Source: Caballeronia sp. dw_19
Lineage (GTDB): Bacteria > Pseudomonadota > Gammaproteobacteria > Burkholderiales > Burkholderiaceae
DNA length: 64,000 bases
Reading direction: 5' to 3'
Assembly: GCF_018449515.1 (NCBI RefSeq)
Contig: NZ_JAAVUQ010000009.1
Coordinates: forward strand, 1 to 64,000
The notes below the pieces were generated by a model. That model was given only the letters and a program-made list of their open reading frames with translations. It searched no databases and was not told where the DNA came from. Made by a program: the position numbers and the translations under genes. Below, piece after piece: positions 8,861 to 18,157 of the stretch (positions are counted from its first letter, which is position 1; every line of letters begins with the position of its first letter).

Positions 8861-9217
8861 TTAGTCGCACTTGTGGGCGTCGGCCACGTACGCCGACGCG
8901 CTGACGATATCGCCGTAAATCGTATATCCCGTGCCGTTCCCCGACGGTTCCGCGTCGATCAGCAACATGGTCTGCCCGTTCGCGCCGTGTACGGTGATCA
9001 CGTCGCCGTCCGCGTTCGGCGAGTATTCGCCGATCTTCAGCGGCCGCGTGGCCCATTTCACCTTCACGCATGCAACGAAGGGCAGCGTGGCGAGATGCGA
9101 CGTTCCCGAGCCGACGGGCACCGTCTTGATCAGCGAATCGTATTGGGTCGCGCAGGCGCTCAGGGCGAAGACGGCGACGGAGAAGGTCACGGCGGCGGCG
9201 AGGCGTTGCGTTTTCAT
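8861..9217 (-). CDS. Small putative lipoprotein, function unknown
   Basis: A 118-residue protein with a short lipoprotein signal peptide ending ALSAC (Cys22). The mature part is short and beta-rich in appearance (VKVKWATRPLKIGEYSPNADGDVITVHGANG), with cysteines at about residues 50 and 117 that could pair. No known family is recognised. The gene is monocistronic on the minus strand, and its start is followed upstream by the long mprF leader. Confidence 0.75.
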   Translation of the reverse strand: MKTQRLAAAVTFSVAVFALSACATQYDSLIKTVPVGSGTSHLATLPFVACVKVKWATRPLKIGEYSPNADGDVITVHGANGQTMLLIDAEPSGNGTGYTIYGDIVSASAYVADAHKCD

Positions 9218-9564
9218 GCGGTAGAACCTTTTTATCGATGATAAATGCGGCGCCCGAAGGCGAGCATCGGAGCCAAGATGCTAACCGCTCACCCGATCAG
9301 GTGTGAAGAAAACCGCCCGAACGCGCACAAAACCGCTGCTGGACTCGTCCGAACGGCATAGACTCCCACACTTTTCTTAAGTCCCGTCAACCTACGCCGT
9401 TATACAACCGTTGCTAACCGTAACGTTCTATTCAGGATTTTGAAATCTGAACGAGCGCCGGATAGACGTGCAACGGTCCGGCATCTGCCGATCAGAACCA
9501 AGAACCAACAAAACGCCAACAAGCCGCGAGGCCAGAAGGCGTTGGAGCAAGTCCGGTAATCCGC
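9218..9564. promoter_or_regulatory. Control region upstream of mprF
   Basis: A 347-bp gene-free interval. It contains an imperfect dyad at 9431-9451, TTCAGGATTT-TG-AAATCTGAA. A short complementary pair AACGCC (9512-9517) and GGCGTT (9538-9543) sits just before the mprF start and could fold in the leader mRNA. Either element could bear on mprF control. I saw no recognisable riboswitch. Confidence 0.3.
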
Positions 9565-12159
9565 ATGTCTCGCAGAAATAGTGTCAGTTCAGTCCCTTTG
9601 CTGGAATCGCTGCTTCGTTTGCCCAAAGCGTGGCGGTTGCAGCGTTTCACCGCGCCAGTTCTCGCGTTGGTCGTATGCGCACTGCTGCTGGTGGTTTTCG
9701 AGCATCTGTCGCACGCCGTCGACTATAAAACGGTCGTTCACCACTTGCGCGTGCTCCGCTTCGAGGCGTGGGCCGGGGCGCTCGCCGCCACCGTGCTGAG
9801 CTACGTGGCGCTGGTCGGCCGCGACGCCGTTGGCCTTCGATACCTCGACACCAAAGTGCCCCGTTCCGTGCTGTGGGTGGGTGCGACGGTCGCATCCGCG
9901 CTCGGCAACGCGACCGGTTTTGGTGCGCTGACCGGCGGCGCCGTACGCTGTCGCGTGTATGGCGTCGCGGGTGTCACGCCCGCGCAGGTTGGCCGCCTGA
10001 CGGTGTTCACGAGCGTCACGCTGGCGCTCGCGCTGGCGTTGATGACGGCGATCGGCATGGTGTGCGCTGCCGATACCCTCGCCGCCATGCTGCATGTATC
10101 GCCGGATATCCTGCGATTCATCGGCGGCGCAGTCCTGATCGGATTCGTGGTGATGATCGTGCTGTGCCGCACCGTCCCTCGAACCCTGCAAACGCGCTGG
10201 AGCTGGCTCGCCGTCACCATTCCGGCGCGCCGGGACCTGGTTGCGCAACTCCTGCTCGCCACGCTCGACGTATCCGCCGCCGCGCTCGCGCTGTGGGCCG
10301 TGCTGCCGCATGCCCAGGTCGGATTCGGCGAATTCCTCACGGTGTTTTCCGCCGCCATGCTGCTCGGCATGATCGGCCATACGCCCGGTGGAGTCGGCGT
10401 GTTCGAGGCCGCGATGGTATTTGCGCTCGGCGCCAGCGTGAAGACACCTGAGATGCTGGCCGCGCTGCTGGCGTATCGCGCGATCTATTTCGGCCTGCCG
10501 CTGATCGCGGCCACATTCGTTCTGGCGGCGTTCGAAGGCCGGGCGCTCAAGGGACGCTTCGCGTTTTTGAATCCATCGAATGTGTCGCAGCTCGCGCCCG
10601 TGTTCCTGAGCGTCGTGACCTTCGTGGTCGGCGGCATGCTCGTGATTTCCGGCGCCACGCCCGCGTTCGGCAAACGCATTGAGGTGCTGCAAGCCGTATT
10701 GCCCCTGTGGGTGCTCGAAAGCTCGCAACTGCTGGGAAGCGTGCTGGGCGTGGTTCTGCTCTTCGTTGCGCGCGGTTTGCTGCGCCGGCTTGACGCCGCC
10801 TGGTGGCTCGCCATCACGCTCGCGGTGGCCAACCTGGCGCTGTCGATGGCGAAGGGGCTGGCGTTTGTCGAAACGGGCGTGCTCGCGCTGCTGATTGCGT
10901 TGCTGCTGGCGACCCGCGACCGCTTTAACCGGCGCTCGTCGCTGTTGGCTGAGCGGTTCACGGCGAGCTGGCTGGTGTCGGTGGCGATCGTGATCGGGCT
11001 GGCGGTCTGGATCATGTTGTTCGCTTTTCGCGATGTCAATTACAGCCGCGATCTCTGGTGGCAATTCGCCTTCGACGAACGCGCGCCGCGCGCATTGCGC
11101 GCGACGCTCGCGGCGGGCTTGTCCGCCGCGCTGTTCGCCGTGTGGCAATTGCTGCGGCCGGCGGCCGGGCGGTTCCAGAAACCCGCGCCGCAGGATCTGC
11201 TCGATGCTGCGCGCATTTTCCGCGCGCAGGAGCGCAGCGACGCCGGCCTCGCGATGATGGGCGACAAGAGTTTCCTGTTCTCGACCTCGCGCGAGGCGTT
11301 CCTGATGTACGCGAAACACGGCCGGACCTGGGCGGCGCTGCACGACCCGGTCGGGCCGCGCCGCGAATGGGCGGAACTGATCCGCCGGTTCGTGGAAATG
11401 GCGCATGCGCACAGCGGCCGCGCCGCGTTCTACCAGGTTCGCGCCGACGCGCTGCCGCTGTACCTCGATGCCGGCCTCACGCTGATGAAACTCGGCGAGG
11501 AGGCGCATGTGGTGCTCGAGGATTTCGACCTGAAGGGATCGCATCGCGCCCATTTGCGATACGCGCTGAAGCGCGGTGAACGCGATGGTTTCGACGTAGA
11601 AGTCATCGATTCCCGGCAGGTTCCTGAACATATGCCGATCCTGCGCGAGATTTCCGATGCATGGCTTGGAAGCCGCGAAGCGCGCGAAAAGAGTTTCTCG
11701 GTCGCGGCCTTCACCGACGATTACCTCGCCGCGCAGTCCGTGTTGCTGGTACGCCAGGAAGGCAAGCCGGTGGCGTTCGTCACGTTCATGACGACCGATC
11801 TGAACACCGAGGCCACGGTCGGCGTGATGCGGCATCAGCCTGACGCGTCACCGTACGCAATGGAATATCTGTTCACGAAGCTCGCGCTCCATTTGAAGCA
11901 GGCCGGGTTCCAGACCTTGAGCCTGGGCATTGCGCCTTTGTCCGGCATGCAGCCGACACCGCTTGCTTCGCCGTGGCATCGGCTGGCTGGGTTGGTCTGG
12001 CGGTTCGGAGGGCGTTTCTATAATTTCCGGGGCTTGCGCGGTTTCAAGAGCAAGTTCCAGCCGCGTTGGGAACCGCGTTATCTCGCGGCATCCGGCTCGG
12101 TCGGCGTGTTTTTCACGCTTGCAGATCTCTCGTTGCTGGCGGGAGGCTGGCGTTCATGA
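9565..12159 (+). CDS. mprF: Bifunctional lysyl/aminoacyl-phosphatidylglycerol synthase and flippase
   Basis: An 864-residue inner-membrane protein with the full MprF architecture. Residues 1-510 hold about 14 hydrophobic segments, with the UPF0104-like flippase part first (ALGNATGFGALTGGAVRCRVYG and HTPGGVGVFE are family landmarks). From about 540 to the end is the cytoplasmic DUF2156/GNAT-like aminoacyl-tRNA-dependent transferase (FLFSTSREAFLMYAKHGRTW, DPVGPR, FYQVRADALPLYLDAG). It transfers an amino acid, usually lysine, to phosphatidylglycerol and flips the product outward, reducing surface negative charge. Lysine or alanine specificity cannot be read. Its stop overlaps the acvB-like start. 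Confidence 0.93.
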   Translation: MSRRNSVSSVPLLESLLRLPKAWRLQRFTAPVLALVVCALLLVVFEHLSHAVDYKTVVHHLRVLRFEAWAGALAATVLSYVALVGRDAVGLRYLDTKVPRSVLWVGATVASALGNATGFGALTGGAVRCRVYGVAGVTPAQVGRLTVFTSVTLALALALMTAIGMVCAADTLAAMLHVSPDILRFIGGAVLIGFVVMIVLCRTVPRTLQTRWSWLAVTIPARRDLVAQLLLATLDVSAAALALWAVLPHAQVGFGEFLTVFSAAMLLGMIGHTPGGVGVFEAAMVFALGASVKTPEMLAALLAYRAIYFGLPLIAATFVLAAFEGRALKGRFAFLNPSNVSQLAPVFLSVVTFVVGGMLVISGATPAFGKRIEVLQAVLPLWVLESSQLLGSVLGVVLLFVARGLLRRLDAAWWLAITLAVANLALSMAKGLAFVETGVLALLIALLLATRDRFNRRSSLLAERFTASWLVSVAIVIGLAVWIMLFAFRDVNYSRDLWWQFAFDERAPRALRATLAAGLSAALFAVWQLLRPAAGRFQKPAPQDLLDAARIFRAQERSDAGLAMMGDKSFLFSTSREAFLMYAKHGRTWAALHDPVGPRREWAELIRRFVEMAHAHSGRAAFYQVRADALPLYLDAGLTLMKLGEEAHVVLEDFDLKGSHRAHLRYALKRGERDGFDVEVIDSRQVPEHMPILREISDAWLGSREAREKSFSVAAFTDDYLAAQSVLLVRQEGKPVAFVTFMTTDLNTEATVGVMRHQPDASPYAMEYLFTKLALHLKQAGFQTLSLGIAPLSGMQPTPLASPWHRLAGLVWRFGGRFYNFRGLRGFKSKFQPRWEPRYLAASGSVGVFFTLADLSLLAGGWRS

Positions 12160-13418
12160 CATTTTTCAAGAAATTCGCGGTTGTTTCCCTGCTGTCTGCG
12201 TTGTCAGTTTCAATGGCCCATGCCGGCACCTTGGCCGGCGGTCGTTATGGCGACGTGACTTTCACGAAACCCGCTGGCCCGATGCGTGGTTTTGTCGTGC
12301 TGTTCTCCGATAAAAACTGGACCCCTGCCGATACCCAGACTGCCAATGCGTTAGCCAAAAACGGCGCAATGGTGGTTGGCGTGGACACGGCACGCTACGC
12401 GGCGAAATTGCCGGCGGAGAAGGAGACTTGCCACAATCTGGTCGGCGATGCCGAGTCGGTGAGCCATCAACTTGAACGCGAGGTGCAATCAAGCCGTTAT
12501 TTCGCGCCGATCCTGATGGGCACGGGGCAGGGCGGCGTGCTCGCTACGAAAATCCTTGCCCAGGCGCCGGATAATACGGTCGCGGGTGCGCTCGCGCTGA
12601 ATCCCGATCCCCAACTGGACGCGCGTTTCAAGCTGTGCCCGCCCGATCCGACCATCACGCACGCGAAGGGCCTGCCCGGTTTCTTCGATAAGACCACGCA
12701 GCCCGCCAGCGACTCGCAGGCCGATGCGCTGCTCGCGCTCGCCGCGCCGCATCTGAAGGTCGAGCAAATGCGCGACGAAGACGTATCGGATTTGCCGCTC
12801 ATCGAACTGCCCGCTTCGCGTCCGACGAACCTGCTTGCCATTGTGATTTCCGGCGACGGTGGTTGGCGCGATCTCGACAAAACCGTCGCGGAGTCTTTGC
12901 AGAAGGACGGGGTGTCGGTGATCGGCATCGACAGCCTGCGTTACTTCTGGAGCGCTAAAACGCCCGAACAGACAAGCCACGACCTCGCACGCGTGATCCA
13001 GGCTTACAGTGCGCGCTGGCATTCGGAGCATGTCGCGCTGATCGGCTATTCGTTCGGCGCGGACGTGATGCCGTTCGCCTATAACCGGTTGCCGGATTCG
13101 GTGCGCGCGAAGGTGTCGTTTGTATCGCTGATGGGCTTTGCGCCCGACGCCGATTTCCAGATTCGCGTCACGGGCTGGCTCGGCATGCCGGCGAGCAAGA
13201 ACGCGTTGAAAGTGCAGCCGGAACTGGCGAAACTGCCGCCGTCGATCGTGCAATGCATCTACGGCGCGGCCGAGAAAGATACGCTGTGTCCCGCGCTGAC
13301 GCAGACCGGAATAGAAGTGGTGAAGACCACGGGAGATCACCACTTCGGCGGCGATTACAACGTGCTCGCGCGACGCATCCTGACTAGCTGGCAGAAGCAG
13401 ATCGCCGCGCGGACCTGA
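12156..13418 (+). CDS. acvB: AcvB/VirJ-like periplasmic hydrolase
   Basis: A 420-residue secreted protein with a signal peptide (residues 1-23, ending AHA). Two alpha/beta-hydrolase-like halves are visible. The C-terminal half has an intact nucleophile elbow GYSFG (Ser299), and the N-terminal half has the degenerate GTGQG (122-126, no serine). The halves resemble each other (NGAMVVGVDTARYAAKL versus DGVSVIGIDSLRYFWSA). Agrobacterium AcvB is reported to hydrolyse lysyl-phosphatidylglycerol, and its gene neighbours the MprF homologue lpiA, which fits the ATGA overlap with mprF here. The likely role is trimming the aminoacylated lipid that MprF makes, by homology and context. Confidence 0.85.
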   Translation: MTFFKKFAVVSLLSALSVSMAHAGTLAGGRYGDVTFTKPAGPMRGFVVLFSDKNWTPADTQTANALAKNGAMVVGVDTARYAAKLPAEKETCHNLVGDAESVSHQLEREVQSSRYFAPILMGTGQGGVLATKILAQAPDNTVAGALALNPDPQLDARFKLCPPDPTITHAKGLPGFFDKTTQPASDSQADALLALAAPHLKVEQMRDEDVSDLPLIELPASRPTNLLAIVISGDGGWRDLDKTVAESLQKDGVSVIGIDSLRYFWSAKTPEQTSHDLARVIQAYSARWHSEHVALIGYSFGADVMPFAYNRLPDSVRAKVSFVSLMGFAPDADFQIRVTGWLGMPASKNALKVQPELAKLPPSIVQCIYGAAEKDTLCPALTQTGIEVVKTTGDHHFGGDYNVLARRILTSWQKQIAART

Positions 13419-13468
13419 GCCGGGCGGCGGTTGTCTTTCAGCATGTGTCGCGAGTCAGGAGCCGGACG

Positions 13469-13984
13469 TCACGCCGGCTGGATCGGCCCGAGAAAATCGA
13501 GTTTTCCTACCGGCACGCCGAGGTGCCGGAGGATGTCGTAAGCCGTGACAATATGGAAATAGAAGTTCGGCAGCCCGAACTGGAACAAATACTCTGCGCC
13601 GCTGAATTTCAGCTCGGTGTCCTTTTGCTTGATGGTTACAACACGCGTGTCACCCCCTTCGAACGTCCCGGCATCGATCCCTTTCAGATAGGCCGTCGTC
13701 TTCGCGATGCGCTCCCGCAGTTCCGCGAAGGTCGTTTCGGTATCGTCGAAACGGGGCGCGGCGACGCCCGACAAACGTTCCGCCGATGCCTTCGATGTAT
13801 CGCTTGCGCGCTGGATTTGCGCCGCGAACGGGAGCATGTCGTCGGCTAGCCGTGCGCTCGTTACGTCGGTGTCGCTCAAGCCCTTTTCTTTCGCGTGGGC
13901 GGCGGCTTTATCGAGCAGGGAAACGAGCACGTCGAGGCTACGGACGAAAACCGGAACGGTCGCGCGATATATTGAAACGGACAT
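13469..13984 (-). CDS. DUF1993-family protein
   Basis: A 171-residue soluble helical protein beginning MSVSIYRATVPVFVRSLDVLVSLLDKAAAHA, which matches the DUF1993 family. Later family-like segments are MLPFAAQIQRASDTSKASAERLSG and FNFYFHIVTAYDILRHLGVPVGKLDFLG-type text near the C-terminus. The fold resembles DinB-like four-helix bundles, but no enzymatic role is established. The start at 13984 is set by an AGGAG eight bases upstream; a longer frame to 14197 has no such support. It stands alone, convergent with acvB. Confidence 0.85.
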   Translation of the reverse strand: MSVSIYRATVPVFVRSLDVLVSLLDKAAAHAKEKGLSDTDVTSARLADDMLPFAAQIQRASDTSKASAERLSGVAAPRFDDTETTFAELRERIAKTTAYLKGIDAGTFEGGDTRVVTIKQKDTELKFSGAEYLFQFGLPNFYFHIVTAYDILRHLGVPVGKLDFLGPIQPA

Positions 13985-14225
13985 GATGAGGCTCCTGATT
14001 GATCGGGCCAGCATACCGGGACGTCGTTCATAGCGCTTTTTCCGCCGCTTGAGCGGCGCGTTCTTTCGGCACTCGCGTGCCATTTTCAAGTTTGCGAAAT
14101 GGCTGTCGTGCTCGCTGCCAAAGGCGAAAAGACGCGCCGCCGAGATTCGGCTCGTGAGAAACTGTGAATTCGAGTTAACGCTAAACACAGCTATCATTGA
14201 TATTTAAACGGCCGGGACGCCCGTC

Positions 14226-15698
14226 ATGATCTCAGACGACCTTACTCAAGAAAAACAACACATCGACCAAATCGACCGTCAGGCACTGCGCGAATTCATC
14301 GACCGGAAGTGGGACGACGAAATTCTCCCCGCGCTCACCGACTACATCGCGGTGCCCGCCAAAAGCCCGATGTTCGACCTCGACTGGGCGCGCAACGGAT
14401 TCATCGAACGCGTTATTGCGGACGCTGCGCAATGGGCCGAACGGCAGCCCGTGCGTGGCCTTAAAGTCGAGATCATCCGCTTGCCCAATCGTACGCCCGT
14501 GATCTTTTTTGAAGCACCGGCTACGCGTTCGAACAGCAGCGACACCATCGTCCTGTACGGCCATCTCGACAAACAGCCCGAATTCGACGGCTGGCGTCGT
14601 GATCTTGGGCCGTGGTCACCCAAATACGAAGACGGCAAGCTCTACGGACGCGGCGGCGCGGACGACGGATACGCCACGTACTCGTCGATCAGCGCGATCG
14701 CCGCGCTGGACGCGCAAGGCGTCGAACGGCCGCGCTGTGTCGGCATTATCGAAACGTGTGAAGAATCGGGCAGCTATGACTTGCTGCCGTACGTTGATGC
14801 GCTGCGTGATCGGCTCGGCAAGGTGAGCCTCGTGATCTGCCTCGATTCCGGTGCGGGTAACTACGATCAGCTCTGGCTGACAACGTCGCTGCGCGGTCTG
14901 GTTGCCGGCGACCTGGAAGTGCAGGTGCTCGACGAAGGCATTCACTCGGGCACGAACGGCGGCATTGCGCCGTCCACGTTCCGGATCATGCGCCGCCTGC
15001 TGGAACGGCTGGAAGATTCGAGCACGGGCAACCTGCTGCCGAAGGGGTTTCATTGCGATATCCCGCCGCGCCGGCTGAGCGAAGCGGAAGCAACGGCACG
15101 CATTCTCGGCGATGACGTATGGAAGAAGCTCCCGTGGACCTGCGGCCAGAATGGCGGCACGGTGCTGCCCGTCACAACGGACCCGCGTGAAGCGCTGCTC
15201 GATTCCACCTGGCGGCCGTCGCTGGCGGTGACCGGGGCGGAAGGGCTACCATCGCTGATCAATGCGGGCAACGTGCTGCGTCCGCGCACCGCGTTCAAGT
15301 TGTCGCTGCGTCTGCCGCCGCTGGTCGAGGCCACGAAGGCGCTTGCGGAACTCAAGGCCATGCTCGAAGACGATCCTCCCTACAACGCGAAGGTCACGTT
15401 CAAGCCCGAGCGCGGCGAAGCGACCGGCTGGAGTGCGCCCGAACTATCGCCGTGGCTGGGCGATGCGCTGAACGACGCCTCGCGCCGGCATTTTGGCGCA
15501 GATGTCGCGTTTCTTGGTCAGGGCGGTACCATTCCATTGATGAGCACGTTGCAAGAAGGCTTTCCGCGTTCGCAGTTCATGGTGTGCGGCGTGCTGGGAC
15601 CGAGGTCGAACGCGCACGGGCCGAACGAGTTCCTGCATGTGCCTTTCGCGAAGAAACTGACGGCGACGGTAGCCGAGGTGATCGCGGCGACGCCTTGA
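14226..15698 (+). CDS. M20-family metallopeptidase (dipeptidase/carboxypeptidase)
   Basis: A 490-residue cytosolic di-zinc peptidase. Metal and catalytic motifs are LYGHLDKQPEF (His113, Asp115), GRGGADDGYA (bridging Asp at about 146-147), ETCEESGSYD (general base and ligand Glu179/180), CLDSG (Asp at about 207) and a C-terminal His in SNAHGPNEF. The dimerisation lid sits at about residues 230-390. Length and motif text are close to beta-alanine/cytosolic non-specific dipeptidase relatives in proteobacteria. The substrate is probably small peptides. It is followed by a terminator and is not obviously part of an operon. Confidence 0.88.
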   Translation: MISDDLTQEKQHIDQIDRQALREFIDRKWDDEILPALTDYIAVPAKSPMFDLDWARNGFIERVIADAAQWAERQPVRGLKVEIIRLPNRTPVIFFEAPATRSNSSDTIVLYGHLDKQPEFDGWRRDLGPWSPKYEDGKLYGRGGADDGYATYSSISAIAALDAQGVERPRCVGIIETCEESGSYDLLPYVDALRDRLGKVSLVICLDSGAGNYDQLWLTTSLRGLVAGDLEVQVLDEGIHSGTNGGIAPSTFRIMRRLLERLEDSSTGNLLPKGFHCDIPPRRLSEAEATARILGDDVWKKLPWTCGQNGGTVLPVTTDPREALLDSTWRPSLAVTGAEGLPSLINAGNVLRPRTAFKLSLRLPPLVEATKALAELKAMLEDDPPYNAKVTFKPERGEATGWSAPELSPWLGDALNDASRRHFGADVAFLGQGGTIPLMSTLQEGFPRSQFMVCGVLGPRSNAHGPNEFLHVPFAKKLTATVAEVIAATP

Positions 15699-15725
15699 TG
15701 GCGGGTGATCGACATTGATTTTCAG

Positions 15726-15755
15726 ACGGCGCGCAGCTTTTGCGCGCCGTTTTAT
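15726..15755 (+). terminator. Rho-independent terminator after the M20 peptidase gene
   Basis: ACGGCGCGCA (15726-15735) pairs with TGCGCGCCGT (15741-15750) around a GCTTT loop, followed by TTTATTT. It lies 28 bases after the stop codon. Confidence 0.85.
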
Positions 15756-15861
15756 TTGCACGGCGCGGTGATGAACCGGCATGTCGTTGAATTTGGTTGA
15801 ATTTGATTTAATTGGGTTGAATTTGAAGCGCAGTCCTTTTCCTATCAGGAGACGCAGTCGC

Positions 15862-16956
15862 ATGAGCACTGAAACCACGCGCGAATCGCGCATCGCCCCG
15901 GATACCTTGCACGCCTTCGTCAGCGCGATCTGGACCCACGCCGGCAGTACGCCGCGTGAAGCTCAACTGGTGGCCGATCATCTGGTGATGGCGAATCTGT
16001 CGGGACACGATTCGCATGGCGTCGGCATGATTCCGCGTTATATGGCGTCGCTCGCGGACGGCCAATTGCAGCTCAATACGCACGCTGAAATTGTCCGCGA
16101 TGTCGGCGCGGTGCTGACTATCGAAGGCGCCAAGGGTTTCGGCCAGGTCGTGGCGTATGAGGCGATGGAGCACGGCATCGCGCGGGCGAAAAAGCTTGGC
16201 GTGTGTGCGGTTGGCTTGCGCAACGCGCATCACATTGGGCGCATCGGGCATTGGGCCGAACAATGTGCGGCGGCCGGCCTGGTGTCGTTTCACTTCGTCA
16301 ACGTGGCGGGGGACCCGCTGGTTGCGCCGTTTGGCGGTATCGACCGGCGTTTCGGCACGAACCCTTTTTGCGCTGCATTTCCGCGCGAAGGCAACACGCC
16401 GCTGGTGCTCGATTTTGCGACGGCGGGGATTGCCTACGGCAAGACGCGCGTGGCCTATAACAAGGGCGTGAAGGTCGCGCCCGGTTACCTGATCGACCAT
16501 GCCGGCGTGCCGACCATCGAACCGAAGGTGATGCACGAAGCACCGTTCGGTTCGCTGACGGCGATGGGCGCGCACAAAGGATATGGCCTCGCCGCCATGT
16601 GCGAGATTTTCGGCGGCGCGCTGTCGGGCGGTTTCACCACGCATGCGGACACCTTGGACACGACCAACGCGATCATCAATTGCATGACATCGGTGATCGT
16701 CGATCCGAATGCTTTCGATGCCCCCAACGCTCAGGCCGAAGCCGATGCGTTCGTCGAGTGGGTGAAGGCGTCGCCGCTCGCGGCCGGTACGGACAAGATC
16801 ATGGTGCCGGGCGAACCGGAACAGGCGCGGCGGGCCGATCTCAACGCGAACGGCATTCCCATCGATCCCACCACGTGGCAGCAAATCCGCGATGCCGCCG
16901 TGCAATCGGGCATGCCGGCGGGCGTGATCGAGGAGTTCGTGCAAGCGTTGAAGTGA
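15862..16956 (+). CDS. Ldh-family NAD(P)-dependent oxidoreductase (malate/lactate/ureidoglycolate dehydrogenase type)
   Basis: A 364-residue enzyme of the type-2 malate/L-lactate dehydrogenase fold, which is unrelated to Rossmann lactate dehydrogenases. Family landmarks are DSHGVGMIPRY (catalytic His near residue 50), GFGQVVAYEAM, AVGLRNAHHIGRIGHWAEQCA, FGTNPFCAAFP, LVLDFATAGIAYGK and MGAHKGYGLAAMCEIFGGALSGG. It reduces or oxidises a 2-hydroxy acid, with the substrate not determinable by eye. The start at 15862 has CAGGAGA upstream; an ATG at 15781 would add an unrelated, AT-rich extension. It stands alone, downstream of a terminator. Confidence 0.88.
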   Translation: MSTETTRESRIAPDTLHAFVSAIWTHAGSTPREAQLVADHLVMANLSGHDSHGVGMIPRYMASLADGQLQLNTHAEIVRDVGAVLTIEGAKGFGQVVAYEAMEHGIARAKKLGVCAVGLRNAHHIGRIGHWAEQCAAAGLVSFHFVNVAGDPLVAPFGGIDRRFGTNPFCAAFPREGNTPLVLDFATAGIAYGKTRVAYNKGVKVAPGYLIDHAGVPTIEPKVMHEAPFGSLTAMGAHKGYGLAAMCEIFGGALSGGFTTHADTLDTTNAIINCMTSVIVDPNAFDAPNAQAEADAFVEWVKASPLAAGTDKIMVPGEPEQARRADLNANGIPIDPTTWQQIRDAAVQSGMPAGVIEEFVQALK

Positions 16957-17099
16957 GCTTCTGGTGTTGTTTTGCGTGGGACGCGCAGGCTTCGGGGTCG
17001 CCGCGCGAGCGAGGGTGCAAGTACAGCCCCGCCCGCGCGGTGTAACCCCAGCGCGTTGTAAACATGCCCGCTAGCGTGTTCGCTTCCAAAGCCCCCGGG

Positions 17100-18002
17100 T
17101 TACTTTGTCTGCAGCATTTCGTTGCTGATCCAGTCGGTCACCGACGTCCGCTTCGGCTCCCAGCCCAGCAATTCCCGCGCGTGTTTGCCGCGCACCCGGC
17201 TATTCGATCCCAGCCCGTACGACGCCATTTCGTAGCCCCATTCCTTCTTGGCTTCTTCGAGCGGCCAGTCTTGCGGCGCACCGAGGCCGAGGGCTTTAGC
17301 CATTGCCGTCGTCATATCGCGGAAGGCCGCTTCGCCGCTTTCGACGAAATAGAACGTACCAGCCGGGGATTTTTCAAGCGCACGGGCGTACAAGTCGGCG
17401 ACATCGTCGATATGCACGTTCGACCAGATATTGCGTCCCGGTCCCACGTGGCGCACGATGCCGCTCTTTTTCGCCTGAGCCAGCAAGCGCGGCAACTGCA
17501 CGCTTTTCGCGTTCGCCATGGCGCCGTGGCCGTAGATCAGCGTGTTGCAGAGCACGGAAGCGCGCACGCCGCGTTTGGCTGCGTCGAGCACGAGGTTGTC
17601 GATGGCTACGCGCGGTGCTTTATCGGCGGTCGGTTCGGGCAGCTTGTCCTCGTGGTAGATCGTGTCTGTTCCTTCACCGCCGGATGCATCGCCGACAATG
17701 CTCGATCCGCTCGTGTGCAACAGCGGTTTGTTCGAGCCTTCAAGCCCTTCGATCAACGCCTCGACCGCGCCGCGATGGTCGCTGCTGGCGGCGTTGATGA
17801 CGCCATCGGCTGCTTTCGCCTGCGCGATCAGCAACGCCCGGTCGTCGAGGCTGCCGATCACGGGTTCAATGCCCAATGCCTTGAGTTCGTCCGCCTGTTC
17901 CGGGAGACGGATGAGGCCGCTGACCTGATGGCCGTCGCGAACCAGACGCGCCGCAATCGAACCGCCGATAAAACCGCCTGCGCCAGTCACAAAAATCTTC
18001 AT
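17100..18002 (-). CDS. NAD-dependent epimerase/dehydratase family protein (atypical SDR)
   Basis: A 300-residue Rossmann-fold protein. The nucleotide-binding motif is VTGAGGFIGGSIAARLV at residues 5-21, followed by the NmrA/atypical-SDR style text DGVINAASSDHRGAVEALIEGL, LLHTSGSSIVGD and IDNLVLDAAKRGVRASVLCNTLIYGHG, and the substrate-side motif NVHIDDVADLYARAL. Relatives are annotated as NAD-dependent epimerases or NAD(P)H-binding reductases without a proven substrate. It is divergent from a LysR gene 155 bases away, which probably controls it. Confidence 0.85.
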   Translation of the reverse strand: MKIFVTGAGGFIGGSIAARLVRDGHQVSGLIRLPEQADELKALGIEPVIGSLDDRALLIAQAKAADGVINAASSDHRGAVEALIEGLEGSNKPLLHTSGSSIVGDASGGEGTDTIYHEDKLPEPTADKAPRVAIDNLVLDAAKRGVRASVLCNTLIYGHGAMANAKSVQLPRLLAQAKKSGIVRHVGPGRNIWSNVHIDDVADLYARALEKSPAGTFYFVESGEAAFRDMTTAMAKALGLGAPQDWPLEEAKKEWGYEMASYGLGSNSRVRGKHARELLGWEPKRTSVTDWISNEMLQTK

Positions 18003-18028
18003 GGTTGTTCTCCGTTAAATCGTGTGTT

Positions 18029-18062
18029 GACCGGAGTTAAAGCAGAGCGCTTTACTCCGGTC
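18029..18062. promoter_or_regulatory. Inverted repeat in the epimerase/LysR divergent region
   Basis: GACCGGAGTTAAAGC (18029-18043) mirrors GCTTTACTCCGGTC (18049-18062), perfect apart from one extra T in the left arm. It sits just upstream of the epimerase start, so it may be an operator or a leader hairpin. A T-run is absent, so it is not a terminator. Confidence 0.5.
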
Positions 18063-18124
18063 CTATTGAGTCGATGCATGCAGTATCCCCGTCTTCGACT
18101 TTCGCAAAAACAGTGTTAGTCTCA

Positions 18125-18138
18125 AATCAATCTTGATT
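18125..18138. promoter_or_regulatory. Candidate LysR operator
   Basis: AATCAA-TC-TTGATT is a perfect 14-base dyad that begins 33 bases before the LysR start codon. LysR-type regulators commonly bind short dyads of this kind next to their own gene. The assignment is by position and symmetry only. Confidence 0.45.
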
Positions 18139-18157
18139 CCAGGTCAACAATGGATAG

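Noticed and set aside
9589..11835. A 748-codon open frame on the minus strand inside mprF
   Set aside because: It mirrors mprF exactly, its translation is Arg/His/Gln/Ala-rich with no hydrophobic or family pattern, and it arises from GC-biased codon use in the real gene.
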